IMG/VR virus record: IMGVR_UViG_3300047323_000304
Coordinates: 1 to 64,000 of that record
Direction: 5' to 3' (one strand)
DNA: 64,000 bases
Source: a virus
In this document: positions 1 through 8,951 of the stretch, in pieces
Position numbering within the stretch: the first letter of the stretch is position 1
Layout of the letters: every line of letters starts with the position of its first letter
Notes under the pieces: generated by a model
Told to the model about the DNA's origin: nothing
Databases searched by the model: none
The model's input: the letters and a program-made list of their open reading frames with translations, nothing else
Position numbers and translations under genes: made by a program

Positions 1-2
1 CA

Positions 3-806
3 TATTGTAAACAATGTTGTATAAATATGAGTTTAAACGATAATGGAACATTAAATATAGATAAGTTCAAAAATATGTTATCAAAAGTAGATAGACCGTT
101 TTTATATCAAACATTAACTGATAACTTGAATAAATATCCTCAGAAAATAGAGTCTGCTATAGGTTTTTATTTTAAAGACTTAGGAATGACTCAAAATAGG
201 GGATTGAGATATAAAGATAGTATATTTGAAAATGAAGAGTCAAATAAATTAAGTAGTATAAGTTCAGTAAGTTATAATGTTTCTGATGATGTTATAAGAA
301 AATGGGGACAAAATTATAATTCTGAACAAATTATAAAACTAGAGAATTTTTATAATGATATGCAAAATAGCTATGACGTTAAAACAGCGTCCCACAAAGA
401 CTATTTAAAAAAAATTTCTAAAGTTTCGTTGAAAATGGATGAGGCATTAGATAATGATAATGTAAATGAATTTCAGAAACTATCAGGAGTTTATGATAAC
501 TTAATGAAATCTGCAAAATTTACAGCAGTACAAAGATCAGCAGTTGATGATACTGGTGGCTTTGCAACATTTTGTGAGTTTATAGAAAGTCTTGAAAAAG
601 AAGGCTTTATAGAACCTGCAAAAATTACTGAAGATTATGATATTGTTGAAGCCACAATTGCAGATATGAAGAATTATACAAAAAAATTAGTATTGGGTGA
701 TAGTTCTATATCTACTATTACAACAGAACAATTAAATAAAATAAAAGAAAAACAAGAAGAAACCGATGAAGAATTAGAAGGTGAAAATGATGTCATCGAT
801 AAATAA
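3..806 (+). CDS. Terminase small subunit-like protein, 5' partial
   Basis: The first ATG is at 27, but no Shine-Dalgarno sequence precedes it. The frame stays open to the window edge and encodes a C-x-x-C pair just upstream (residues reading CKQC), so the gene probably begins outside the window and carries an N-terminal zinc finger. The rest is acidic and helical. It overlaps the next gene, the terminase large subunit, by a few codons. Position directly before terL, and the zinc-finger-then-'RPFL' pattern seen in some phage TerS proteins, suggest the DNA-recognition subunit of the packaging motor. The product is inferred mostly from context. Confidence 0.55.
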   Translation, partial: YCKQCCINMSLNDNGTLNIDKFKNMLSKVDRPFLYQTLTDNLNKYPQKIESAIGFYFKDLGMTQNRGLRYKDSIFENEESNKLSSISSVSYNVSDDVIRKWGQNYNSEQIIKLENFYNDMQNSYDVKTASHKDYLKKISKVSLKMDEALDNDNVNEFQKLSGVYDNLMKSAKFTAVQRSAVDDTGGFATFCEFIESLEKEGFIEPAKITEDYDIVEATIADMKNYTKKLVLGDSSISTITTEQLNKIKEKQEETDEELEGENDVIDK

Positions 807-2556
807 TTTTAAAGCTGAAAAAGACAATAAAAAACAAGGAATTTTAGATATACATAATCCTTCGGGGAATAGTTTTGAAAAAGATGTAAATCCTATGGAG
901 TCAACATTTGAGAGTGTAAAAAATGAATTCGCTAAATATGTAAGTTTATGGAGAGTATGTCCCGATTTATTTATTGATTTTATTACCCCAAAGGATAGTA
1001 AATTTAAGTTATTTTTCTATCAAAGGGTGTTCCTAAGAACTGCAATAAGACATAAATATTTTTATGCAACTTTTACAAGAGCATTTTCAAAGTCGTTTTT
1101 AAGTATATTAATACTATACATAAAACTTATTCTGTACCCTAACATATCTTTATTTATTTGCTCAGGTGGAAAAGGACAAGCTACAAATATTGCTAAAGAA
1201 AAAATAGAAGAGATATGGGAAAAGTTTCCTATACTTAAACGAGAAGTTAAAGATTATCAAGTTTCTAAAGATTATTTAAAAGTCACACTTCAAAATAATA
1301 GTAGGCTTGATATAGTTGCAGTCCGTGAAAGCACACGTGGTGGTCGTAGAAATGCTGGGTTGATTGAGGAGGCAATTTTAGTTGATGGAAAACTTTTAAA
1401 TGAAGTAATAATCCCTTTAATGAATGTTAATAGACGTGCGAAAAATGGAGATGTTGACCCAAATGAACCACATAAACAACAAATTTATGTGACAACAGCA
1501 GGATATAGAAATACATTTGCGTATGATAAGTTAAAACAAATACTAGTTTGGATGTGTACAAAAAACAATGAAGCATTTGTTATGGGTGGCAGTTGGAAAA
1601 TACCAGTATTACATAAATTATTAGACCCAGATTTTGTTGATGAGTTAAAAGAAGACGGTACTTATAATCCTTTATCATTTGACCGTGAATATAATTCTAT
1701 ATGGACAGGGTCTGGTGAAGATAGTTTCTTTAATGAAGATATGATTACGAAAAACAGAACACTTAAAAAATCTGAAGATAAACCTGATTTTAAAGTTACA
1801 GATGATACAAAGTATGAAATTAAATATATTGTATCAACAGATGTAGCTAGAAGTGAAGGAAATCAAAATGCTAATACTGTAGTTACAGTAGGAAAAGTAA
1901 AACAGAATCTTGCAAATGGACATTGTGTAACTAATATAGTCAATATGTTTGTTTTACATGGTGAACATTTTGAAGAGCAAGCTATAAAGATTAAAAAGAT
2001 AGTATTTAAATACAAAGCAGAAATGTGCCCATGCGATTTAAATGGACTTGGTGCAGGATTGGCAGATTATCTAGTAAAAGAAAACATAGATGAAAATGGA
2101 GAAATTTATCCACCTTTTTCAATTGTCAATGATGATAGATTTGATAAATATAAAACAGATGATAGTCTACCTTTATTATATGCAATTAGATCGCAAGGAA
2201 TAGCTGGACAAATTCATGTAAATTGTTTATCTCAAATTTCATCAAATAAAGTTAAGTTTCTAATAGACGAAATGGAAGCGAAATCACAACTTTCAAAAAC
2301 TCAGGTTAAAGATATGAGTGGTAGAGAAATGGGAGAATATTTAGCACCATTTTTAAATACCACATGTTTAAAAGATGAAATGTTAAATCTACGTGCAAAA
2401 CAAACAGGTAAGGATATTATATTGGATAGAATTAATAAAGGAGTTCAAAAGGATAGATTTAGTTCTTTGGAATATCTTTTATGGTATGTAAGACAAATAG
2501 AAGATAATTTTGAAGATGATTCTGATGATGATGAACGTCAATACGTATTCTATTAA
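790..2556 (+). CDS. terL: Terminase large subunit (packaging ATPase/nuclease)
   Basis: This 588-residue protein drives DNA packaging and cuts concatemers. The N-terminal ATPase has a deviant Walker A (TRAFSKS, about residues 96-102) and a Walker B-like GLIEEA (about 190-195). The C-terminal RNase H-like nuclease shows STDVAR (Asp about 351), CDLNGLG (Asp about 416) and a last acidic residue in KDRFSSLEY (about 555). ATG 790 was chosen over GTG 781 and ATG 787 because AGAAGGTG at 776-783 is correctly spaced for it. The gene overlaps the end of the TerS-like gene, as expected for coupled translation. Confidence 0.93.
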   Translation: MSSINNFKAEKDNKKQGILDIHNPSGNSFEKDVNPMESTFESVKNEFAKYVSLWRVCPDLFIDFITPKDSKFKLFFYQRVFLRTAIRHKYFYATFTRAFSKSFLSILILYIKLILYPNISLFICSGGKGQATNIAKEKIEEIWEKFPILKREVKDYQVSKDYLKVTLQNNSRLDIVAVRESTRGGRRNAGLIEEAILVDGKLLNEVIIPLMNVNRRAKNGDVDPNEPHKQQIYVTTAGYRNTFAYDKLKQILVWMCTKNNEAFVMGGSWKIPVLHKLLDPDFVDELKEDGTYNPLSFDREYNSIWTGSGEDSFFNEDMITKNRTLKKSEDKPDFKVTDDTKYEIKYIVSTDVARSEGNQNANTVVTVGKVKQNLANGHCVTNIVNMFVLHGEHFEEQAIKIKKIVFKYKAEMCPCDLNGLGAGLADYLVKENIDENGEIYPPFSIVNDDRFDKYKTDDSLPLLYAIRSQGIAGQIHVNCLSQISSNKVKFLIDEMEAKSQLSKTQVKDMSGREMGEYLAPFLNTTCLKDEMLNLRAKQTGKDIILDRINKGVQKDRFSSLEYLLWYVRQIEDNFEDDSDDDERQYVFY

Positions 2557-2576
2557 ACAAAAAAGGAGGTGTAAAT

Positions 2577-4205
2577 TTGCAACCATCAAATTTAGATAAT
2601 AAACAATCAAAAAATGCTAAAGCTGGCAGACCACAGGGTTCTAAAAACACATTTACAAAAAAACAAGTTGAATCAATGCAGTTACAAATAGATGAACTTC
2701 AAAAACAACATAATTCATACGATGATGTTGTAGATAGTTTTGTTGATGGATTTATATTAGAGTTAACACAAAATATAAAAACGATAAGTATGGACACATT
2801 ACAAAAATGGTTTAGTAATCCAGATGATTATATGAAAGAAATAAATAATCTACTTACGTATTATTATATTATAGATGGTAATATATCTCAACTTTATGAT
2901 CTAATATTCTCATTGCCAGAATTAAATTATAGAATTAAAACTTATAAAAGATTAGATAGTTATGAGAGCGATATGTTAGCTATAAAAATAGCATTAGAAA
3001 GAAATGTAAAACATAAGACATTAACTAGAGAATTACTTGTTCAATTAGCAAATAACGGTTCTGTTTTAGGTACATGGTTAGGGAATAAAAAAGAACCTTA
3101 CTTTAATGTATTTGATGATTTAGATTATATTTATCCTTATGGCAATTATCAAGGTAAAATGGTTGGAGTATTTGATTTATCTTATATAGATACATTAACA
3201 GATTCACAAAAATTAGCTTTATATAATAATTTAAAACCATTAGTAACTTCTACAATATATGATAAATGGAAAAAGGAAACTAATATAACTAAAAAGAATG
3301 AATTACAGTTAATTGTATTACCTCCTGATAGGTCATTAGTTGCTAGAACTAGAGTATTATCACATAATCAAAGATTAGGATTACCACACGGTACTCAAGC
3401 CATATTCGATTTACAACACAAGCAAAAAATGAAAGATTTAGAACGTACTATGGCTGATAAAATTATAAGAGCTATTGCTATAGTTAAGATGAAAGATAAA
3501 GATGATAATGATAATAAAGTAAAAGAAAGCGTACAAAAGAAAGTATTTGATAAAGTAAAAAAAGCTTTAGAAAAAAATACTAGCAGTAATGGTGGTTTAA
3601 CTTGTTTAGCTATGCCATCTTTTGCAGATTTCTCATATCCAGAATTCAAGGGTGCTGATGATATATTAGATTCTGGTAAATATGATAGCGTTAATAATGA
3701 TATTACTATGGGAACTGGTATATCCTCGGTATTAGGAAATGGATCAGGGGGCAATTATAGTTCGGCAAACTTAAATCTTGATATAATTTATAGTAAGATA
3801 GGTGCAATGCTAGAACAAATTGAAGAAATATATAATCAATTAATAGTAATTACATTAGGACAGAACAAAGGATCTAACTATTATTTTGAATATGACAAAC
3901 AAAAATCATTAACAAAAAAAGAAAAATTAGATATTTATAAAGGATTATCAGATAAAGGATTTAGTGTTAGACCAATGATTGAATTGGTTGGTGGAGATTT
4001 TGAAGCATTTATAAATGAAAGTATATACGAAATAGATGTTCTGAAATTAAGAGAGAAAATTATCCCACAATTAACCTCATTTACATCTACTGATACAGAT
4101 TCAAATCAAATTGGACGAACTACAGTAGATAATCCTACTAATGAATCAACAATCACAAGCCAAGAAACTGATGGAAACAAAAACCCAAAACCTAGTACAA
4201 CATAA
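2577..4205 (+). CDS. Portal protein
   Basis: At 542 residues and immediately after terL, this is the expected dodecameric portal at the DNA entry vertex. It starts at TTG, with an excellent AAGGAGGTG at 2563-2571. The N-terminus is basic and Gln/Lys-rich (GRPQGSKN). The middle contains a clip/wing-like region (PYGNYQGKMVG, then RVLSHNQRLGLPHG), and the C-terminal third has a long helix (IIYSKIGAMLEQIEEIYNQL) like the portal stem/crown. The tail is Thr/Ser/Asn-rich. Gene order (TerL-portal-protease-capsid) supports the call more than any single motif. Confidence 0.82.
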   Translation: MQPSNLDNKQSKNAKAGRPQGSKNTFTKKQVESMQLQIDELQKQHNSYDDVVDSFVDGFILELTQNIKTISMDTLQKWFSNPDDYMKEINNLLTYYYIIDGNISQLYDLIFSLPELNYRIKTYKRLDSYESDMLAIKIALERNVKHKTLTRELLVQLANNGSVLGTWLGNKKEPYFNVFDDLDYIYPYGNYQGKMVGVFDLSYIDTLTDSQKLALYNNLKPLVTSTIYDKWKKETNITKKNELQLIVLPPDRSLVARTRVLSHNQRLGLPHGTQAIFDLQHKQKMKDLERTMADKIIRAIAIVKMKDKDDNDNKVKESVQKKVFDKVKKALEKNTSSNGGLTCLAMPSFADFSYPEFKGADDILDSGKYDSVNNDITMGTGISSVLGNGSGGNYSSANLNLDIIYSKIGAMLEQIEEIYNQLIVITLGQNKGSNYYFEYDKQKSLTKKEKLDIYKGLSDKGFSVRPMIELVGGDFEAFINESIYEIDVLKLREKIIPQLTSFTSTDTDSNQIGRTTVDNPTNESTITSQETDGNKNPKPSTT

Positions 4206-4219
4206 AGTAGGTGATAAAT

Positions 4220-4396
4220 TTGAAAATACTAGTTACAAAAAAAGAAGGATTAATTACTATTGCATATGGTAGTAATAGATTACTTATTGATGAAAATAGT
4301 AAAGTATATAAAAAATTAAAGGAATTATCAAAAGAAGATATTAAGATTTGGTATGAAACTAATAGATTTAATAATTTATTAGACTTAAATAATTAA
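4220..4396 (+). CDS. Small protein of unknown function (58 aa)
   Basis: A 58-residue Lys/Glu-rich protein between portal and protease. GTG 4211 is part of the ribosome site; GTAGGTG at 4207-4213 fits a TTG start at 4220. It has no membrane segment or recognised motif. Its place in the head operon suggests a minor head or assembly role, but nothing in the sequence shows it. Confidence 0.6.
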   Translation: MKILVTKKEGLITIAYGSNRLLIDENSKVYKKLKELSKEDIKIWYETNRFNNLLDLNN

Positions 4397-4471
4397 ATAT
4401 TGAATTAATATAATTATTTATTATATGTATTTTAATATTTAATAGATTATACATTGGAAGGTGGTGATAAA

Positions 4472-6085
4472 TTGGAAGAAAAGAATAAAAAGTTAGGACA
4501 ATTTAAAATGTCTTTGAATTCATTAGAAACAGTCCCAAGTGACCCAACAATTTTAAAAAGTGACATAGTAATATTTGACTTTGAAAAAAGTGGAAATAAT
4601 CAAGTGATTACTAAAGAAGTAGCACTAGATAATATGAAATTTTTAATAGGTAAGAGACTATGTTGTAAATATATTAATAAAGAAGATAATGGTGGAGAAT
4701 TAGATGCTCTGGGAACACATGAACAGTATGAAACTGCTAATAGATCTGGAGATGATGTAATTTATACAGATACTGAAGGTATTGGATTTATAGAAGATGT
4801 TTATATTGGTACATATATAAATGATAATGGGATAGAAAAAGAAGCTGTCATAGGAAAATGTATATTTTGGTGTGATGACCATTATTCAGATATAGTAAAT
4901 TTACTTAAACTATGGATTTCCAATAATATTAAAATTCATTTTTCTGTAGAATATTATTATTTTAATTATTTAATTAACGATGGAGTTGAATACATTCAGA
5001 GTCCAATTTTATTTAATGCTTTAACAGCTTTAAATAGTGAGGATAGGGGTGATGCAATTGAAGTATTGCCAGCATATAATTGTGCAACATTGACAAGCTT
5101 TAATGAATTAAAAGACCAATGGAATAAAGCAGTAAATAGTTTACAATCTAGCGAAAATCTAGGTTCTAATAAATTAAAACAAAATAACAACCAAAAGGAG
5201 GAAATAAAAAAAATGGAAAATATATTTTTAAACGCAATGAAGGCAAATAATCAACTTTCATTTGGAGATATTAGAGATAAAATATATGAATCATTAGCAT
5301 CGGTTATGATAGCTGAAGAATACAACAGTCTTTGGATTGGAATGTATGACGTATATGAAGATTTCTTTATCTATGATACAAGAGAAGGTGATAAGTACGT
5401 AAATTATAAGGTGGTTTATTCTAAAGCTGATGATGATACAATAACAGTGTCTTTGGATAGTAAAGAAAAGGTTGAATTTCAACGTGCTTATGTTTCAGTA
5501 AATGCATTACTAGAACTTGAAACTTCAAAGAATGCGTTAGTTGAATTGCAAGAATCTAAAAATGCTTTAGAAACTGCCACTTCTAAAATTGAAGAATTAA
5601 CACAAGAAAACAAATCTTTAAATGAAAAGGTGGTTGAAAAATCAAGTAACTCTAAAGTAGATACTGAAAAATTTAATGAATTGACTAATAAACTAGTATC
5701 TTTAAATTCATTAGTATCAGAAATGCAACCAATTGTTGAAAAATACAATGCAGAAGTATTTGAAAAATCTTTTAATGATGCAAAAGAGTCTTATAAAAAG
5801 AAATTTACTAGTGTAAATGCTTTGGAAGTATTTGATGAAGAATCAACACAAGAATTAATTAAAGAATCTATTAATTCTGTAAAAGAAAAAGCAGACAAAG
5901 CTAAATATAGTTTAAATGCTTTAATCGTTGAAAGTATTAAACCAATAGAAAAAGATATTGATACAGATGATATTATGTCAAATGTACCTAAAATCAGTAT
6001 TAACCAAGTTATTAAATCAGAAGATACTGAAAAATTGGTTAATATCGAAGAAAATGTCTTATCAAAATATGGACTAAACTATTAA
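4472..6085 (+). CDS. Prohead protease fused to scaffold-like domain
   Basis: This 537-residue protein sits where head maturation protease and scaffold are expected. The N-terminal 220 residues look like a prohead protease: a THEQYE segment (His about 83), a beta-rich DTEGIGFIEDVYI region and FSVEYY (Ser about 158), followed by the PAY-x-x-A-x-L-x-SFNE ending typical of phage protease/capsid-precursor genes. The C-terminal part is a Gln/Glu/Lys coiled coil typical of scaffolds. TTG 4472 is chosen because GGAAGGTGGTG (4456-4466) lies 5 nt upstream. The motif S-x-N-(A/S)-L recurs seven times. The catalytic assignments are inferences. Confidence 0.7.
   Translation: MEEKNKKLGQFKMSLNSLETVPSDPTILKSDIVIFDFEKSGNNQVITKEVALDNMKFLIGKRLCCKYINKEDNGGELDALGTHEQYETANRSGDDVIYTDTEGIGFIEDVYIGTYINDNGIEKEAVIGKCIFWCDDHYSDIVNLLKLWISNNIKIHFSVEYYYFNYLINDGVEYIQSPILFNALTALNSEDRGDAIEVLPAYNCATLTSFNELKDQWNKAVNSLQSSENLGSNKLKQNNNQKEEIKKMENIFLNAMKANNQLSFGDIRDKIYESLASVMIAEEYNSLWIGMYDVYEDFFIYDTREGDKYVNYKVVYSKADDDTITVSLDSKEKVEFQRAYVSVNALLELETSKNALVELQESKNALETATSKIEELTQENKSLNEKVVEKSSNSKVDTEKFNELTNKLVSLNSLVSEMQPIVEKYNAEVFEKSFNDAKESYKKKFTSVNALEVFDEESTQELIKESINSVKEKADKAKYSLNALIVESIKPIEKDIDTDDIMSNVPKISINQVIKSEDTEKLVNIEENVLSKYGLNY
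5213..6085 (+). CDS. Putative nested scaffolding protein (internal start)
   Basis: Inside the protease gene and in its frame, an AAAGGAGG ribosome site (5194-5201) precedes ATG 5213 by 11 nt. Translation from it would give a 290-residue protein equal to the coiled-coil scaffold half without the protease. Lambda C/Nu3 and many other phages make scaffold this way. The internal Shine-Dalgarno is visible in the sequence; its use is inferred. The spacing is a little long. Confidence 0.55.
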   Translation: MENIFLNAMKANNQLSFGDIRDKIYESLASVMIAEEYNSLWIGMYDVYEDFFIYDTREGDKYVNYKVVYSKADDDTITVSLDSKEKVEFQRAYVSVNALLELETSKNALVELQESKNALETATSKIEELTQENKSLNEKVVEKSSNSKVDTEKFNELTNKLVSLNSLVSEMQPIVEKYNAEVFEKSFNDAKESYKKKFTSVNALEVFDEESTQELIKESINSVKEKADKAKYSLNALIVESIKPIEKDIDTDDIMSNVPKISINQVIKSEDTEKLVNIEENVLSKYGLNY

Positions 6086-6119
6086 TAATATAAAATAAAT
6101 ATAAGTGAGGTATAAGTTA

Positions 6120-6290
6120 ATGGATAAATTTTATTGTTATTCACCTAAATTAAAAAATGAATTAAAAGAATTAGGTTATAAATGGATTGATACTGGAAAA
6201 CATCATGTAACTAATAGAGTATATTGGGTATATGAAATTGTACCAGAGTTAAAACAATATCTAGTTGAAAGAAGAGATAGAAAGAAATAA
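6120..6290 (+). CDS. DUF5659-like small protein
   Basis: A 56-residue protein reading FYCYSPKLKNELKELG, then a 'TGKHHVTNRVYWVY' segment. This pattern (F-Y-C-Y-S, long helix, W-I-x-x-G, Y-W-V-Y/F-E) matches my memory of the DUF5659 family of small phage/clostridial proteins of unknown function. The real start is ATG 6120, with GTGAGGT at 6105 as ribosome site. A relative lies at 46582-46764. A perfect terminator hairpin overlaps its stop codon. Confidence 0.6.
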   Translation: MDKFYCYSPKLKNELKELGYKWIDTGKHHVTNRVYWVYEIVPELKQYLVERRDRKK

Positions 6291-6306
6291 TCTATCTCTT
6301 TTATTA
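6273..6306 (+). terminator. Rho-independent terminator after the DUF5659-like gene
   Basis: AGAGATAGA (6273-6281) pairs perfectly with TCTATCTCT (6291-6299) and is followed by TTTATTATG. The stop codon of the preceding gene lies in the loop. It separates protease/scaffold from the endonuclease and capsid genes. Confidence 0.8.
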
Positions 6307-6355
6307 TGCAATAAATTATAAGTTGAATTTTATAAGTTAAAGGAGATAATAAGTG

Positions 6356-7165
6356 ATGAAAATAGGAAATTTAGAAGTATATGGAGTCATATACAAAATA
6401 ACAAACATTATTAATGGTAAAGTTTATATTGGACAAACTATAAATGGATTTGATAGGAGATATGATAATGGTGGCATAGGAATTGAAAGAGTTTATAATT
6501 TTCATAAATGCGCTAAGAAAAATAAAGGACATTTTAATCAACACTTGTTAGGCTCTATTGAAAAATATGGCTTTAATGCATTTGAAGTAACTGAATTACT
6601 AGACATAGCATTTTCAAAAGAAGAATTAAATATTAAAGAAATTTGTTGGATAAAAACTTATAAATCCAACAAATCTAGTTATGGATATAATCAAACTGAT
6701 GGTGGAGACAATTCTTTTCAAGTAACAAGAAAGATTATTTGTTTAAATAATAGAGAAATATTTAATTCTATAACTAATGCAATTAAAGAATATAATACCA
6801 AATCTATGTTATCTCATTTATCAAATCCTAAAAAATATAAATCAGCAGGAAAAGATAAAATAAGTAATGAAAAATTAGTATGGTCTTATTATGAAGATTA
6901 TTTGAATATGTCGGAAAAAGATATAGAAGAAAGAATACTCTTTACTAATACATCAAGAAAATTTTATAAAAAGGGTTCAAGAAAATCACATAAGATAAGA
7001 AAAATAATATGTGTTACAACTAATGAAGAATTTGAGTCGGTATATCTTGCTCAAGTAAAATATAAAATAGGTTCATATATTTTTGAAGCCTTAAAAGATA
7101 TTAATAAATCTTGTGGAAAACATCCAATCACAAACGAACCATTAAAATGGGAATATGTAATTTAA
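6356..7165 (+). CDS. GIY-YIG free-standing homing endonuclease
   Basis: This 269-residue protein begins with a GIY-YIG nuclease domain: YGVIYKITN then GKVYIGQT (residues 9-28), a following Arg pair, and helices ending in a Glu-bearing KEICWI segment. The C-terminal half has two NUMOD-type DNA-binding repeats, each starting RKIIC (about residues 122 and 215) and ending LVWSYY or LKWEYV. It lies between protease and capsid genes with its own AAGGAG site (6340-6345). It is typical of selfish homing genes and not needed for virion assembly. The start could be GTG 6353. Confidence 0.88.
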   Translation: MKIGNLEVYGVIYKITNIINGKVYIGQTINGFDRRYDNGGIGIERVYNFHKCAKKNKGHFNQHLLGSIEKYGFNAFEVTELLDIAFSKEELNIKEICWIKTYKSNKSSYGYNQTDGGDNSFQVTRKIICLNNREIFNSITNAIKEYNTKSMLSHLSNPKKYKSAGKDKISNEKLVWSYYEDYLNMSEKDIEERILFTNTSRKFYKKGSRKSHKIRKIICVTTNEEFESVYLAQVKYKIGSYIFEALKDINKSCGKHPITNEPLKWEYVI

Positions 7166-7261
7166 ATATTTGTTAATTGAAATGATATACATTAATAAAT
7201 ATTAAATAAATAAATTAAAGAAAATAATAATTAATTTTTATAATAAAAGGAGACGATTTTT

Positions 7262-7783
7262 ATGGCTACACAATTACGTAAAGCATTATTTACACCAGGA
7301 ACACATGCAGTATCAGAAATCAATACAATTTGGGCTAAACCAGTAGCAAATGGTGCTATTCTAACAGGTTCAAATATGGACAATGGAGGATTAGTAGAAT
7401 TTGCAGGAAGAGATGCTAATGGAAATAGACAATGCAAACCATTTGATGGAACAGGAGAATATTTTATATTACAAACTCATGTTGAAGATCAATTACTAGT
7501 TGATATGGGAGAGACAGATTACAAAAACTTTTTCAATGAAATCGGAGAACCTGTAAGACTAGTTAGAGTAGAAAAAGGAGTAAATCAAGAATTATCAGGA
7601 TACACAGTTAAAGGTGGAGTTACTCTAGCTTTAGACTTACCTGTAATTTGGGATGCTACTAATAAAGTATTCCAAGTAATAGATACTATAACAACTGAAA
7701 CTCAAATAGCGACTGTAGTAGGATTAGACACTGACTTTGGTTACAATGCTGGTGCAACTACTATCAGAATCGAATACAAATAA
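7262..7783 (+). CDS. Putative capsid decoration/minor head protein
   Basis: This 173-residue, Gly/Thr/Val-rich, probably all-beta protein sits directly before the major capsid gene. It has a good AAAAGGAGA site. There are no catalytic motifs. In this position phages usually encode a head decoration or stabilisation protein; no family was recognised by sequence, so the role is inferred from gene order. Confidence 0.55.
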   Translation: MATQLRKALFTPGTHAVSEINTIWAKPVANGAILTGSNMDNGGLVEFAGRDANGNRQCKPFDGTGEYFILQTHVEDQLLVDMGETDYKNFFNEIGEPVRLVRVEKGVNQELSGYTVKGGVTLALDLPVIWDATNKVFQVIDTITTETQIATVVGLDTDFGYNAGATTIRIEYK

Positions 7784-7817
7784 TAAATAAATTATAAAAA
7801 GAAAGGATGATAATAAA

Positions 7818-8879
7818 ATGGAATTAAATAAAGAATTCTTACAATTAGGTAAAAGAGTATATAACAACAAAACATCAGTAAACGCAGAAGGAATAAATGA
7901 GGACGAAAATGTAATAATTGAATTAGTTAATAAAGCTTATAATTCAAATGCTACTATAAATAACATTCAAGCCTATAGAGATCTAAATCAATTAATCGTG
8001 ACTACTGCTGAACAATTACAAGTAGTAGATAGACAAAGATATATCGACTTAGTTTCTGACTATAAGAAAGTTGGTTCTAACGATATAATGCAATATAACG
8101 TAGCGGATAAAGTAGCTAAAGTTACTACTGCTGTAACTGCTACTGGTACAGGAGTAAACTTTACTAAAGTACCATCTTTCACAAGCAAAGTTTATGCTAC
8201 ACCATTTAAACATCAATTTGGTATTAAGTATTCTGTTTCAGATATGCTTTCAAATCCAATTAACCAATTTCGAAATGCTGTAAATTTAGTTAATGAAGAA
8301 AAGACTAGATATATATTATCACAAATATTCGTTGCAGTAAGAGAAGCTTCTGCAAATTCTAAGATACCTACAAAACAAAAATATAGTGGTGCAGGTATTA
8401 CTTTTTCAGGATTTAAAGGAATTGAAAGTTCTTTATTAAGATACGGTAGAAATATTAAACCTGTTATGATAGCTGACACTGCTTTTATAGGTTCTTTAGC
8501 AGACAAACAAGCTAGTGTTACAGTAACAGGAATGACTAATGTTCCTTTATATTTAACAGATGCTATGAAAGAATCATTATTAAGAGATGCAACTATAGAA
8601 CAAATTTCTAAAACACTTGCTATTTCTATAGATAATCCTTATACAGATAACATGAATTCAAAAGTAGATTTACCAGTTGATGAAGCAATTTTAATTGCTG
8701 GTGGTTCTGCTAGTCCATTAAAAGTTACAGAATTTGGAGATATGGCTTTACTTTCAGATACTATGCAAGAACATATCGAAAACGAAGAAGTATTTATGAA
8801 AATATCTTATAAAGTAGATATAACTTTATTATTAAATAGAGCTATTGGTTACATAAAAGATACTTCTGTAGTTCTTTAA
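7818..8879 (+). CDS. Major capsid protein
   Basis: 353 residues, directly downstream of protease/scaffold and followed by a strong terminator, as expected for a highly expressed capsid gene. The ribosome site is GAAAGGATGAT. The sequence shows mixed alpha/beta composition, a long helix (NEEKTRYILSQIFVAVREA, about 155-173) like the HK97-fold spine helix, and a beta-rich C-terminus. Near the N-terminus it carries SVNAE (residues 20-24), close to the S-x-N-(A/S)-L motif repeated in the scaffold, which may mark a maturation cleavage site. Confidence 0.82.
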   Translation: MELNKEFLQLGKRVYNNKTSVNAEGINEDENVIIELVNKAYNSNATINNIQAYRDLNQLIVTTAEQLQVVDRQRYIDLVSDYKKVGSNDIMQYNVADKVAKVTTAVTATGTGVNFTKVPSFTSKVYATPFKHQFGIKYSVSDMLSNPINQFRNAVNLVNEEKTRYILSQIFVAVREASANSKIPTKQKYSGAGITFSGFKGIESSLLRYGRNIKPVMIADTAFIGSLADKQASVTVTGMTNVPLYLTDAMKESLLRDATIEQISKTLAISIDNPYTDNMNSKVDLPVDEAILIAGGSASPLKVTEFGDMALLSDTMQEHIENEEVFMKISYKVDITLLLNRAIGYIKDTSVVL

Positions 8880-8890
8880 TCAATATAATT

Positions 8891-8920
8891 AGGACTTCTT
8901 TAATTAGAAGTCCTTTATTT
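8891..8920 (+). terminator. Terminator after the major capsid gene
   Basis: AGGACTTCT (8891-8899) pairs with AGAAGTCCT (8906-8914) around a TTAATT loop and is followed by TTTATTTT. This is a 9-bp perfect stem. Confidence 0.88.
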
Positions 8921-8951
8921 TAATAATTTATAAATTAAGGAGAGAAAAATA

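Noticed and set aside
3395-3754. 119-codon minus-strand frame inside the portal gene
   Set aside because: A shadow of a well-supported plus-strand gene, without ribosome site or promoter.
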